DNA of 64,000 bases, taken from positions 186,001-250,000 of the forward strand of contig DBML01000023.1 in assembly GCA_002298915.1 (NCBI GenBank), given 5' to 3'. Below the pieces are notes generated by a model. That model ran no database searches. It saw only the letters and a program-made list of their open reading frames with translations, and had not been told where the DNA came from. The translations under genes were made by a program, and so were the position numbers. Shown here in pieces: positions 34,698 through 44,125 of the stretch; within the stretch, counting starts at the first letter, position 1, and each line of letters starts with the position of its first letter. The stretch comes from Clostridium sp. UBA699. GTDB lineage: Bacteria > Bacillota > Clostridia > Clostridiales > Clostridiaceae.

Positions 34698-37073
34698 ATG
34701 AAAGTTCCAATTAATTGGCTTAAAGACTACGTTGATATAAATATCGATACAAAGGAGCTCGGAGACAGGCTCACGATGACAGGCTCCATGGCGGAGGAGA
34801 TAATCAGGAAGGGAGCGGACATTAGCAACGTTGTGACAGGAAAGATAGTCCAGCTTGAGAAGCATCCAGACGCTGACAAGCTTTTCGTATGCCAGGTTGA
34901 TGTAGGAGCCGGGGAACCGATCCAGATCATAACCGCTGCGACAAACATGAAGCTGCATGACATAATACCTGTGGCGCTCCACAACTCGACCCTCCACGGT
35001 GGAGTGAAGATAAAAAAGTCGAAGATGAGAGGTCTCGTTTCAAACGGGATGTTCTGCTCAGAGGAAGAGCTGGGGCTCGCAGAGGAGCACGTGCACGGCC
35101 TCATGATCCTGCCGCAGGACACGCCTGTAGGAAAGGACATAAAAGAGGTGCTCGGCCTCAATAGCGAGATAATAGACTTCGAGCTGACCTCGAACAGGCC
35201 TGACTGCATGAGCATCATAGGAATGGCAAGGGAGACGGCTGCAACTCTTAACACTAAGTACAGGATTCCAGACCTCAGCTACACGCCTAACGGCACCGGG
35301 AACATAAACGACGTGCTCAAGGTTGAGATAAAGGATACCCTCTGCAGAAGGTTCCTCGCAAGGGGCATCAAGAACGTGAAGATAGGCCCGTCGCCTAAGT
35401 GGATGCAGGACAAGCTCACAGAAGCAGGGGTAAGGCCTATAAGCAACATCGTTGACATAACGAACTTCGTGATGCTCGAGTTCGGGCAGCCTATGCACGC
35501 CTACGACGAAAGGGAGATAACGACCGGAAGGATCGTCGTGGAGAGGGCAAAAGCAGGGGAGAAGTTCACAACCCTCGACGGAACTGAAAGGGACCTGGAC
35601 GAGAACATGCTGAACATAAAGGACGGCGAAACAACGATAGGCCTCGCCGGAATCATGGGAGGTCTTAACTCGGAGATAAAGGAAGATACGACAGGAGTAA
35701 TATTCGAAAGCGCGAACTTCGAACCTATAAACATAAGGGTGTCAACTGCTAAGCTCGGGCTCAGGACAGAGGCTTCTGCCCGCTTCGAAAAAGGCCTGGA
35801 TCCAAACATGGCGGAGCAGGCCATTAACAGGGCCTGCCAGCTCGTCATCGAGCTCGGAGCAGGAGAAGTGATGGAGGGTACGGTAGACGTGTACCCTGAG
35901 AAAGCCGTGCCTAAAGTGATGGAGGTAGACTCCGCATGGATAAACGCATTCCTCGGCATAGACATCTCCAGCGCGGAGATGAAGGATTACCTGGACAGGC
36001 TCGACATGGACACGGTGATATCCGGTGACAGCCTGATAATAACCGTTCCTACCTTCAGGGTGGACGTTTCCATCAGGGAGGACATTGCTGAGGAGGTTGC
36101 AAGGCTTTACGGCTACGACAAGGTGCCTAACACGATCATCAGGAGCGTAAGCACAAGGAACGGAAAGACCCTCAAGCAGAAGCTCAACGACAGGACCGTC
36201 GAAGCGCTCATATGCTGCGGGCTCAACCAGTCCATCAGCTACACTTTTGTAAGCCCGAAATGCTACGACAAGATCGGTCTTCCAGAGAACGACCCTCTCA
36301 GAAAAGCCGTGAAGATCAAAAACCCTCTCGGAGAGGATTACAGCATAATGAGGACGTCCTCCATACAGTCGACGATGGAAGCCCTAACAAGGAACTTCAC
36401 AAGGAGCAACCCTGTCGTAAGGATTTTCGAGGTGGGAAAGGTGTACCTGCCGGGAGAGGACATGAACCAGCTGCCTTCTGAAAGGAACATAGCAGCAGTT
36501 GGAATGTACGGCGGAGTAGACTTCTTCAACCTCAAGGGGGTTGTCGAGAACCTAATGGAATGCCTCGGTATAACCAGGTACGAGTTCAGGAGGGAGAGCG
36601 CCAACCCAAGCTTCCACCCTGGAAAGACAGCCGCTCTTTACGTGAAGGGTGAATACGCTGGAGTTCTCGGCGAGATACATCCTGATGTCAACGACAACTA
36701 CGACATAGACGAGAAGTGCTACGTTGCAGAGCTAAACCTCGACGTCCTGTACAAGCATGCGGACCTCGCAAGGCAATACAAGGCGATACCTAAGTTCCCT
36801 GCGGTCCTGAGAGACATGGCGATGCTGGTCGACGACAAGGTAATGGTCAAGGAGATCGAGGATGTGATGATTGCAAACGGCGGAGGCTTGGTTGAAAGCG
36901 TGAAGCTCTTCGACGTGTACAAGGGAAAACAGATTCCTGAGGGCAAGAAGAGCGTGGCCTACTCCATAGCCTACAGGCTTGACTACAAGACACTGACAGA
37001 TGCCGAGGTTTCAGAGGTACACGAAAAGATCGTAAGGAAACTTGAGGAGTCCTTCGGGGCAGAACTCAGGTAG
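34698..37073 (+). CDS. pheT: phenylalanyl-tRNA synthetase, beta subunit
   Basis: 791 residues, normal length. It starts with MKVPINWLKDYVDI, then the tRNA-binding EMAP-like domain (about 42-150, VTGKIVQLEKHPDADKLFVCQVD), B3/B4 editing region (LTSNRPDCMSIIGMAREVA-like, FVMLEFGQPMHAYD), B5 (FRVDVSIREDIAEEVARLYGYD), and the C-terminal ferredoxin-fold anticodon domain (FPAVLRDMAMLVDD). AGGAGG site upstream. Confidence 0.97.
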   Translation: MKVPINWLKDYVDINIDTKELGDRLTMTGSMAEEIIRKGADISNVVTGKIVQLEKHPDADKLFVCQVDVGAGEPIQIITAATNMKLHDIIPVALHNSTLHGGVKIKKSKMRGLVSNGMFCSEEELGLAEEHVHGLMILPQDTPVGKDIKEVLGLNSEIIDFELTSNRPDCMSIIGMARETAATLNTKYRIPDLSYTPNGTGNINDVLKVEIKDTLCRRFLARGIKNVKIGPSPKWMQDKLTEAGVRPISNIVDITNFVMLEFGQPMHAYDEREITTGRIVVERAKAGEKFTTLDGTERDLDENMLNIKDGETTIGLAGIMGGLNSEIKEDTTGVIFESANFEPINIRVSTAKLGLRTEASARFEKGLDPNMAEQAINRACQLVIELGAGEVMEGTVDVYPEKAVPKVMEVDSAWINAFLGIDISSAEMKDYLDRLDMDTVISGDSLIITVPTFRVDVSIREDIAEEVARLYGYDKVPNTIIRSVSTRNGKTLKQKLNDRTVEALICCGLNQSISYTFVSPKCYDKIGLPENDPLRKAVKIKNPLGEDYSIMRTSSIQSTMEALTRNFTRSNPVVRIFEVGKVYLPGEDMNQLPSERNIAAVGMYGGVDFFNLKGVVENLMECLGITRYEFRRESANPSFHPGKTAALYVKGEYAGVLGEIHPDVNDNYDIDEKCYVAELNLDVLYKHADLARQYKAIPKFPAVLRDMAMLVDDKVMVKEIEDVMIANGGGLVESVKLFDVYKGKQIPEGKKSVAYSIAYRLDYKTLTDAEVSEVHEKIVRKLEESFGAELR

Positions 37074-37173
37074 GAATATTATGGATATTTTCCGGCGCCT
37101 TGATCAAATTCATGTTTTATAAGTTAGCATAGTATGGTAAAATATAATTATGAATTTTCTGAGAGGTGATGTC

Positions 37174-37740
37174 ATGAACGTTGTTTCAGTTAAAATAAAC
37201 GGCGTGGTTTACAATCTCAAAGGGGAAGAGAACGAAGACTATCTCCTTAAGGTCGCAAAATACGCAGACAAGAAGATGAGGGAAATTACAGCAAAGAACC
37301 AGCTTCTAAGCACATCTTCGGCAGCAGTGCTGTCCGCAGTCAACATCGCAGACGAGCTCTTCAAGGCGCTGGAAGAATGCAGCGAACTCAAAGAACGCAA
37401 CAGGCTGCATGAGAACGAGATAGCGGAGCTGACAAACCAGCTTTCCTATATGGAGCAGACCAGCAGCGAGCTTGCCCAGAGGCTTGAGAAAAGCATCGAT
37501 GCAGACCTCCTAAGCAAGAAGGAGGCGGAGCTGGAGAAGATAAAGAACGAGCTGGCCCTTATGGAGGATTCAGCCCAGAAGTACCTTGAGAAGAACAACC
37601 AGATGAAGGCCGAGAACAAGGAGCTGAGGTTCAACCTGCAAACGACCAAGTACAAGGTGCTTGACCTGCAGAACAAGCTCATGGAAAGCCAGATCAATGT
37701 TGCCAAGGAAAAGAAGGCAAAGACAATACCAGAGAAGTAG
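37174..37740 (+). CDS. zapA: cell division protein ZapA-like
   Basis: 188 residues. The first 90 match ZapA: VSVKINGVVYNLKGEENEDYLLKVAKYADKKMREI, then the helix SAAVLSAVNIADELFKA. ZapA promotes FtsZ bundling at the division site. The protein is longer than the usual 80-110 residues because of a long coiled-coil tail (about 90-185) seen in several clostridial versions. ATG 37174 follows GAGAGGTGAT; the upstream ATG 37150 has no site. Confidence 0.87.
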   Translation: MNVVSVKINGVVYNLKGEENEDYLLKVAKYADKKMREITAKNQLLSTSSAAVLSAVNIADELFKALEECSELKERNRLHENEIAELTNQLSYMEQTSSELAQRLEKSIDADLLSKKEAELEKIKNELALMEDSAQKYLEKNNQMKAENKELRFNLQTTKYKVLDLQNKLMESQINVAKEKKAKTIPEK

Positions 37741-37752
37741 AAAGATTCCTGA

Positions 37753-37778
37753 CCCGGCAGCGGGCCGGGAATTTTTTT
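37753..37778 (+). terminator. terminator after zapA
   Basis: CCCGGC (37753-37758) and GCCGGG (37764-37769) with loop AGCGG, then AATTTTTTT. Confidence 0.82.
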
Positions 37779-37784
37779 CGCCAT

Positions 37785-37812
37785 TTGATATTTAGGCCGG
37801 ATAGGGTATAAT
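37785..37812 (+). promoter_or_regulatory. promoter of the U32 peptidase operon
   Basis: TTGATA (37785-37790), 16 bases, TATAAT (37807-37812), 29 bases before the gene. Confidence 0.7.
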
Positions 37813-37841
37813 GTACTGTAGAAAACTCAAGGAGAAATGAT

Positions 37842-40202
37842 ATGAGAAAGATTGAACTGCTGGCTCCGGCTGGAAGCATGGAGAGCCTTCAAGCTGCCGT
37901 CCAGAGCGGCGCTGACGCGGTTTACCTTGGAGGGAGCAAGTTCTCCGCCAGGGCGTACGCGTCGAACTTCGACAACGAGAAAATGGCCGAGGCGGTGAGG
38001 TACTGCCACATATACGGCGTCAAGGTGCACGTCACCATAAACACGCTTCTCAAGGATTCCGAGCTGGAGGAGGCTGTAGACTACGCCAGGTTCCTTCACG
38101 GGATAGGGGTCGACGCGCTCATAATACAGGACACGGGCCTGGCAAAGAGGCTCGGGGAGGAGCTGGGGGACTTCGAGCTCCACGCATCAACCCAGATGAC
38201 GGTCCACAACGCAGAAGGCGCGCTTTTCCTCAGAAGGCTGGGCTTCAGGAGGATAGTCCTTTCAAGGGAGCTCTCCCTGAAGGAGATCCGGGTCGTAACG
38301 CAGGCCCTTGCAGCGGAAGGCCTTGAAACGGAGATGTTCATCCATGGGGCTCTGTGCATCTGCTATTCGGGACAGTGCCTCATGAGCAGCATGCTAGGGG
38401 GGAGGAGCGGAAACCGAGGAAGGTGCGCCCAAACCTGCAGGCTCCCTTACACGCTGGTTAAGGATTCGGACGGCGATGAAAAGAAAGGCTACCTACTAAG
38501 CCCTAAGGACATATGCACCCTCGACGTGCTGAAGCAGATATACGACACCGGCGTCGCTTCCCTAAAAATCGAGGGAAGGATGAAGAGGCCTGAATACGTG
38601 GCTGGGGTAGTGGGCTCATACAGGAAGGCCTTGGACAGCATATATGAAGGTAAAAGCTTCGATGCCAAGGCGGAAGAGGAGCGAGTGCTTCAGCTCTTCA
38701 ACAGGGAAGGCGCCTCTAAGGCGTACATGTTCGGCAACGTCGGAAGGGACATGATGGCGCTGTCTAACCCTAAGAACTCAGGCCTGGAGCTGGGAAGAGT
38801 GAACCCTGGCATGCAGACGAGGCTTCTCAGAGGCCTTAACCTCAGGGACGGGATCAGCGTCGGGGACGAGGGCTTCACGGTTTCGAAAATAACAAGGGAC
38901 GGCGTCGAGGTCCTTCGGGCGGAGAAGGGCGACACTGTAAAGATATTCCCGCAGAGGTACAGGAAGGGGGATGTCCTCTTCAAAACCTCGGACAGCGGTC
39001 TTCTCCAGGAACTGGAGGAGGTGTGCTCCCAGCCCTACCTAAGGAAGATAGATGTTCCCGTGGACGTGGAGTTCAGGGTTTCTCGGCCTGTAAAGGTCAC
39101 ATTCACATACAGGGGCTCAAGGCATGAGCTGGAAGGGCCTGTCGTTCAGGAAGCCCTCAAGAAGCCTCTTGCACAGGAGAAGTTCCTGGAGAACATGGCG
39201 AAAACGCAGAACACCCCTTTCAACTTCCTTGTCGAGGCAAGCGTCTTCGAGGACGGTTTCATACCTGTCTCGGCAGTGAACGAGATCAGGAGGGACATAC
39301 TTGCAGAGATCGACAGGCTGGAGGGCACCTCCTGCATGAGGGCAGGCGAAAGCCACGGCAGGCCTCGGCCGGAAGCAGCTGCCAGGGAGAATTCCAGGAT
39401 GGTAGGCACAATGGCAGTAGTGAGCACCGCAGACCAGCTCAGGGCTGCTGCGGAGCTGCGGACAGAAGCTATAGCCGTCGACGTTTTCGGCAGAAGGGCA
39501 GGCATAGAACTGGAGGAAGCGCTCAGGCTGAGGGGCGAAGGTTCCGCAATATACCTGAAGATACCAAACATAATTAAGGAAGAGTTCGAGGGAGTGTGCA
39601 GCTTCATCGACGAGAACCTGTCAAGGGTGGACGGCCTTGTGACCGGGAATTTGGGGATCATGAACAGGTTCCAGGGAAGGACCAGCCTTATCGGAGACTA
39701 CAAGCTGAACATATTCAACAGGGAAGCTCTCGGCTTCTACAGCGAAAGCCTCGACCTGAGCTGCCTGAGCGTTGAGCTGAACAGGGCGGAGATAAAGGAG
39801 CTGCTGCGCAGGAAAAGCGCGCAGGTTATGGTCTACGGAAAAACGGAGCTCATGGTCAGCGAATACTGCATGACGGGAAGCCTCTTCGGCGGCAAGACAA
39901 GCACCTCCGCCTGCAGCAGGCCCTGCGAGAGGAGCAGCTTCACGCTTCGGGACAGGAAGGGAGTCAGCTTCAATGTCGAAACAGACAGGTACTGCAGGAG
40001 CCACATATACAACAGCGTTCCTCTGAACCTGATACCCAACCTGGAGGACCTGAAGAGGATAGGTGCGCGGCACTTCAGGCTGGACTTCACGGACGAAGGC
40101 TTCGAGGAGACAAAGGACATACTTGAAAGCTTTGCTGCCGGAAGGTTCGAAGCAAGCTTCGACAACTACACGCGCGGGCATTACAAAAGAGGAGTGGAAT
40201 AG
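37842..40202 (+). CDS. U32 family peptidase / rRNA-hydroxylation type protein
   Basis: 786 residues. It begins MRKIELLAPAGSMESLQAAVQSGADAVYLGG, the U32 start; the family signature is EMFIHGALCICYSGQCLMSS (about 165-184), with further cysteines SGNRGRCAQTCRLPY forming the Fe-S type set. A second region (about 380-500) matches the DUF3656/collagenase-associated domain, and a third part ends with CSRPCERSSF. Bacterial relatives such as E. coli RlhA and TrhP take part in RNA hydroxylation, so peptidase activity is doubtful. Followed immediately by mutS2. Confidence 0.88.
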   Translation: MRKIELLAPAGSMESLQAAVQSGADAVYLGGSKFSARAYASNFDNEKMAEAVRYCHIYGVKVHVTINTLLKDSELEEAVDYARFLHGIGVDALIIQDTGLAKRLGEELGDFELHASTQMTVHNAEGALFLRRLGFRRIVLSRELSLKEIRVVTQALAAEGLETEMFIHGALCICYSGQCLMSSMLGGRSGNRGRCAQTCRLPYTLVKDSDGDEKKGYLLSPKDICTLDVLKQIYDTGVASLKIEGRMKRPEYVAGVVGSYRKALDSIYEGKSFDAKAEEERVLQLFNREGASKAYMFGNVGRDMMALSNPKNSGLELGRVNPGMQTRLLRGLNLRDGISVGDEGFTVSKITRDGVEVLRAEKGDTVKIFPQRYRKGDVLFKTSDSGLLQELEEVCSQPYLRKIDVPVDVEFRVSRPVKVTFTYRGSRHELEGPVVQEALKKPLAQEKFLENMAKTQNTPFNFLVEASVFEDGFIPVSAVNEIRRDILAEIDRLEGTSCMRAGESHGRPRPEAAARENSRMVGTMAVVSTADQLRAAAELRTEAIAVDVFGRRAGIELEEALRLRGEGSAIYLKIPNIIKEEFEGVCSFIDENLSRVDGLVTGNLGIMNRFQGRTSLIGDYKLNIFNREALGFYSESLDLSCLSVELNRAEIKELLRRKSAQVMVYGKTELMVSEYCMTGSLFGGKTSTSACSRPCERSSFTLRDRKGVSFNVETDRYCRSHIYNSVPLNLIPNLEDLKRIGARHFRLDFTDEGFEETKDILESFAAGRFEASFDNYTRGHYKRGVE

Positions 40203-40203
40203 A

Positions 40204-42564
40204 TTGAACGACAAATCGCTCAGGGTCCTCGAGTTCTACAAGATACTCGGGGAAGTTAAGAGATACACATACACTAACGCGGGAAAGGACCTGCTTGGAG
40301 CCCTTAAGCCCTACGACAACATATACGAGGTAAGGGAGCACCTGGAGGAGACCTACGAGGCGCTGAAGCTCCTTACGACTAAAGGGGCGCCTCCCTTTGA
40401 AGGTGTTTACGACGCCAGGAGCGCCATAGAAAGGGCCGGGAAAGGCTCTGTGCTCCAGCCGGGGGAACTGCTGAAGATCGCAGCCGTCATGAGGAGCGCA
40501 AGAAGGTTCCGCGACTACGTAGCCGTGAGGGAGGACGAGGAGCAGCATCGCGTTATTCAGGACATATGCGAGGGGATAACGCCCCTCAAAAGCCTGGAGG
40601 ACGACATATTCAACGCGGTCGTGTCCGAGGAGGAGATTTCGGACAGGGCCAGCTCACTGCTCTACAACATAAGGAGGCAGCTCAAGGACAAGAACGTGTC
40701 TGTGAGGGAAAAGGTAAACTCCCTGATAAGGAGCTACTCCCAGTTCCTGCAGGACAACCTCTACACAATGAGGGGGGACAGGTACGTCCTGCCTGTAAGA
40801 GCAGAGCACAAGGGCAGCGTGCCGGGGATAATCCACGACCAGAGCTCCTCAGGGGCGACGCTGTTCATAGAGCCCATGAGCCTGGTTACACTCAACAACG
40901 AGATAAGGGAGCTCATGCTGAAGGAGAAGGCCGAGATCGAGAGGATACTTTCGGAGCTGTCCGAGAAGGTGTACGACAACATACTCCACGTGAGGACTAA
41001 CGGGAGCATCGTATGGGAGCTTGATTTCATATTCGCCAAGGCCAGGTACGCGAGCGAGAACAACTGCACCTGCCCGAACGTAAGCGAAAACGGGAACATA
41101 GACATAATCGAGGGGAGGCATCCGCTTATAGACAGGAAGGCTGTAGTGCCTTCAAGTGTCTACCTGGGCAGGGATTTCACGACACTGGTGATAACGGGTC
41201 CGAACACAGGAGGAAAGACCGTTACGCTCAAGACGGTAGGCCTCCTTCACCTGATGGCTCTCAGCGGTCTGATGATCCCTGCGAGGGAACACTCCACGGT
41301 GAGCTTTTTCGACGAGGTTTTTGCAGACATAGGCGACGAGCAGAGCATAGAGCAGAGCCTCTCTACCTTCTCGTCGCACATGAAGAACATTGTAGAGATA
41401 ATAGAGAACGCAGATGAGAAATCGCTGATACTTTTCGACGAGCTGGGCGCCGGCACCGACCCAACTGAGGGTGCTGCGCTGGCGGTCGCCATCCTGGAGA
41501 ACCTGAAGAAGAGGAACTCAAGGATAATAGCGACAACCCACTACAGCGAGCTGAAGGGCTACGCGCTTAGGACAACCGGCGTGGAGAACGCCTCTGTAGA
41601 GTTCGACGTGGAGACGCTTCAGCCGACCTACAGGCTGCTGATAGGGATACCGGGAAAGTCCAACGCATTCGAGATATCGAGAAGGCTGGGGCTTCCGGGC
41701 TACATCATCGACGACGCTAAAGAAAACATAACAAGCGAGAGCCTGCGGTTCGAGGACCTGATCCAGAGCCTGCAGGAGAAGAGCATAAAGGCTCAGGACG
41801 ACGCAAGGGAGGCTGAAAGCATAAAGCTTCAGGCTTCCAAGCTCAAGGAGAAGTATGACGAGAAGCTGTACAACCTCCAGAACGCAAGGGACAAGGCGCT
41901 TATGGACGCTCAGAGGGAAGCAAAGAGGATCATAAAGGAAGCAAAGGATGAGTCGGACGCCATCCTCAAGAACATGAGGGAGATGGAGCGGCTGGGCTAC
42001 TCCTCCGAGGCAAGGAAGAAGCTGGAGCAGGAAAGGCAGAAGATAAAAGACAGGCTCGACAGGGCCGAGGAGGCAGCTACCAGGAAGATCAAGCCTCAAG
42101 GGGAAGAGCTGAAGAGCGTGAAGGAGGGCCAGGACGTATTCATCCCTTCGCTCAACCAGAAGGCGATAGTGCTTTCGAAGCCTGATGGCAAGGGCGAGGT
42201 CCTGGTTCAGGCTGGGATCATGAAGATCTCGGTCAAGCTGGAGGACCTCAGGGCTGGCAAGGAGACCAAGGAAGCTGCCAAGAAGAAAGGCGGCAGGGAG
42301 CTCAGCCTGAACCTGAAAGCAGTGTCCTCCTCCATAGACCTTAGGGGGATGGATTCCGAGGAGGCGCTCTTCAAGACCGACAAGTACCTGGACGAAGCCT
42401 ACATGGCAGGGCTGAACGAGGTCACGATCATACACGGGAAAGGGACTGGCGTCCTCAGGAACTCCATTAGCGACATGCTGAAGAGGCACCCTCATGTAAA
42501 GAAGTACAGGCTGGGCGAATACGGCGAAGGCGGCACCGGGGTCACCGTCGCCGAGCTGAAGTAG
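40204..42564 (+). CDS. mutS2: MutS2 / Smr-domain ATPase
   Basis: 786 residues. It has the MutS core and clamp, Walker A GPNTGGKTVTLKT (about 330), Walker B LILFDELGAGTDPTEGAALA, a charged coiled coil (about 510-640) and the C-terminal Smr domain with LDLRG-type IDLRGMDSEEAL and HGKGTGVLR. MutS2 in Bacillus splits collided ribosomes and acts in recombination control. TTG 40204 is chosen: GAGGAG lies about ten bases upstream, within the end of the U32 gene; the open frame further upstream is just an overlap. Confidence 0.94.
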   Translation: MNDKSLRVLEFYKILGEVKRYTYTNAGKDLLGALKPYDNIYEVREHLEETYEALKLLTTKGAPPFEGVYDARSAIERAGKGSVLQPGELLKIAAVMRSARRFRDYVAVREDEEQHRVIQDICEGITPLKSLEDDIFNAVVSEEEISDRASSLLYNIRRQLKDKNVSVREKVNSLIRSYSQFLQDNLYTMRGDRYVLPVRAEHKGSVPGIIHDQSSSGATLFIEPMSLVTLNNEIRELMLKEKAEIERILSELSEKVYDNILHVRTNGSIVWELDFIFAKARYASENNCTCPNVSENGNIDIIEGRHPLIDRKAVVPSSVYLGRDFTTLVITGPNTGGKTVTLKTVGLLHLMALSGLMIPAREHSTVSFFDEVFADIGDEQSIEQSLSTFSSHMKNIVEIIENADEKSLILFDELGAGTDPTEGAALAVAILENLKKRNSRIIATTHYSELKGYALRTTGVENASVEFDVETLQPTYRLLIGIPGKSNAFEISRRLGLPGYIIDDAKENITSESLRFEDLIQSLQEKSIKAQDDAREAESIKLQASKLKEKYDEKLYNLQNARDKALMDAQREAKRIIKEAKDESDAILKNMREMERLGYSSEARKKLEQERQKIKDRLDRAEEAATRKIKPQGEELKSVKEGQDVFIPSLNQKAIVLSKPDGKGEVLVQAGIMKISVKLEDLRAGKETKEAAKKKGGRELSLNLKAVSSSIDLRGMDSEEALFKTDKYLDEAYMAGLNEVTIIHGKGTGVLRNSISDMLKRHPHVKKYRLGEYGEGGTGVTVAELK

Positions 42565-42577
42565 AGGAGGTGCCGAT

Positions 42578-43012
42578 ATGATTATAGTGAGCGCATGCTT
42601 ATGCGGTGTTAACTGCAAATACAGCGGGGGGAACAACCTCAATGAAGAGGTGCTCCGCCTCCTAGCCGGGGGTGAAGCCATTCCGGTATGCCCTGAGCAG
42701 CTTGGAGGGCTACCGACGCCCAGGCCGACGATGGAGATATCGGGAGGAACTGGTGCGGATGTGCTCGACGGAGAAGCGAGGGTGACGAGCTCCTCAGGGA
42801 CGGACGCTACGGAATGCTTTGTTAAGGGTGCGCAGGAGGTGCTTAAAATAGCTGAAGCTGCAGGAGCCGGCGAGGCAATACTGAAGTCTAACAGCCCGTC
42901 CTGCGGCTGCGGTCGTGTCTACGACGGCACCTTCAGCGGGAGGCTCATTGACGGAAACGGGGTCACTGCGGAACTTCTGATAAGGAACGGTATAAAGGTA
43001 AGAGCGGTTTGA
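42578..43012 (+). CDS. DUF523 family protein
   Basis: 144 residues. The family phrases are all present: MIIVSACLCGVNCKYSGGNN, PVCPEQLGGLPTPRPTMEI, CFVKGAQEVLKIAEAAGA and the cysteine motif LKSNSPSCGCGRVYDGTFSG. The conserved cysteines suggest metal or Fe-S binding, yet no activity is established for the family. GAGGAGG lies upstream; only 13 bases separate it from mutS2, so it is likely in that operon. Confidence 0.9.
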   Translation: MIIVSACLCGVNCKYSGGNNLNEEVLRLLAGGEAIPVCPEQLGGLPTPRPTMEISGGTGADVLDGEARVTSSSGTDATECFVKGAQEVLKIAEAAGAGEAILKSNSPSCGCGRVYDGTFSGRLIDGNGVTAELLIRNGIKVRAV

Positions 43013-43018
43013 TGATTT

Positions 43019-43044
43019 GGAAGGCATTTTTGCCTTCCTTTTTG
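43019..43044 (+). terminator. terminator after the DUF523 gene
   Basis: GGAAGGCA (43019-43026) and TGCCTTCC (43031-43038) around TTTT, followed by TTTTTGC. Confidence 0.85.
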
Positions 43045-43089
43045 CTTTGTCGATGCTCTTGCGTATGCACATCAGCATTCCTCACACAT

Positions 43090-43110
43090 TGTTCGAATAA
43101 AGTGTTGTTG
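43090..43110 (+). repeat. left inverted repeat of the IS1595-like element
   Basis: Reads TGTTCGAATAAAGTGTTG then TTG. Matches the reverse complement of the right end at 19 of 21 bases. Confidence 0.85.
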
Positions 43111-43114
43111 TTTT

Positions 43115-44035
43115 TTAGCTCCGCTTAAAAGTGCCGTCAAACTGAACCATATCGAACTCAATCACCCTCAGCTTTCGCCCCCGACAGGAAAGCATATCCA
43201 TGATTTCGGCCGATAGGCTTCCGTTCCTCTTCAGCATGAGCCGGTACCAGTTCACATAATGACTCAGGTACTTGCTTGCTACAGACCTGAAAGGCTTCAG
43301 GAATCCGCAGAACCCCCTTGACTGGATTTCCGCATTCTTCAGGGTGAACCCCGGAAGGCGATAGTTCGCGCTGTAGGGCATGCAAAGCCGCACTTTATTC
43401 TTCTTTGCAAAAGAAATGTAAGGTAGATTGCTGGTCGTGACAAGAGTTTTGCATTTCCTTAGAACAGGGCTGAGGATATCCGAGATATCTTTATACTCCA
43501 GTTTCCTGCTACCTTTCCTTGCGGCTGTCCTGAATAGTATGTTATCCTGGCTGTCCTTGCAGCTCAAAAACAATATCATGCGACGTTTGTTCTGAACGGA
43601 ATTATAGTGTGGAGGTATCTTCCTGCACCCTTTGAAGTTCTCCACAAGGCAGAATTCGTTCACCTCTACGGTTTCTGTAAGGACTTTGTCTGTCATAGTC
43701 TCTGAGACGCTCAGGATCTTGTGTCTCCAGGCGAAAGCGGTTGAAAGATTCATCTCGAGGTGCTTCGATATACTTCGCAGTGTTAACCTGCCTTCCATGC
43801 AGAATAGGTAATCGGCCCAGGTCTTCAGCGGTTTCTTGCTGTACATGAAAGGAGTGCCGGTCGTTTCTGAAAATGTTCTTCTGCATTCCCGGCAGCGGTA
43901 ACGCTGTCTTCCTTGGGCAGTCCTACCATGTCTGATAAAGCTCCCGCTTCCGCAGTGGGGACAGCAGCCTTTTTGAAAATTCAACAAACCCAGTAACCCC
44001 TCAGTTTCGGCCTTTCCGAAAGCCAAACGTTCCAA
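43115..44035 (-). CDS. IS1595-family transposase, active site apparently degenerate
   Basis: About 306 residues. The N-terminal zinc ribbon (CCPHCGSGSFIRHGRTAQGRQRYRC.EC) and helix (STAFAWRHKIL) match the family; the C-terminus GFCGFLKPFRSVASKYLSHYVNWYRL matches its ending. Catalytic positions differ: where relatives have ADETFF or VDET here is VEVNEFCLV (D to N); where they have LVTDxxxSY here is LVTTSNLPY (D to T). The third residue lies near KNAEIQS and may be E. The start TTG 44035 is behind GGGAGGTG; GTG 44044 lies in that site. The frame is intact, so loss of the aspartates is not due to a stop or shift. Confidence 0.8.
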   Translation of the reverse strand: MERLAFGKAETEGLLGLLNFQKGCCPHCGSGSFIRHGRTAQGRQRYRCRECRRTFSETTGTPFMYSKKPLKTWADYLFCMEGRLTLRSISKHLEMNLSTAFAWRHKILSVSETMTDKVLTETVEVNEFCLVENFKGCRKIPPHYNSVQNKRRMILFLSCKDSQDNILFRTAARKGSRKLEYKDISDILSPVLRKCKTLVTTSNLPYISFAKKNKVRLCMPYSANYRLPGFTLKNAEIQSRGFCGFLKPFRSVASKYLSHYVNWYRLMLKRNGSLSAEIMDMLSCRGRKLRVIEFDMVQFDGTFKRS

Positions 44036-44104
44036 TTCGTTCACCTCCCATGCACTATGGTCATATAATTATGCCCAGCAGATAAAGAAAGTATTCATGT
44101 ATTC

Positions 44105-44125
44105 CAGCAACACTTAATTCGAACA
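44105..44125 (-). repeat. right inverted repeat of the IS1595-like element
   Basis: On the minus strand reads TGTTCGAATTAAGTGTTG then CTG, differing at two positions from the left end. Confidence 0.85.

Larger units (their letters stand above)
43090..44125 (-). mobile_element. IS1595-like insertion element
   Basis: About 1036 bases carrying one transposase gene on the minus strand. Imperfect terminal inverted repeats are found at 43090-43110 and 44105-44125; both read TGTTCGAAT(A/T)AAGTGTTG inward, then (T/C)TG, 19 of 21 bases matching. Size fits the IS1595 family. An exact 8-base direct repeat, CATTCCTC, occurs at 43076-43083 and 44124-44131, the size expected for target duplication in this family, but its right copy overlaps the repeat by two bases, so the true boundary is uncertain. 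Confidence 0.82.

Noticed and set aside
40063..40203. N-terminal extension of MutS2 (open frame upstream of TTG 40204)
   Set aside because: It overlaps the end of the U32 gene, has no conserved sequence, and a ribosome site sits just before 40204.
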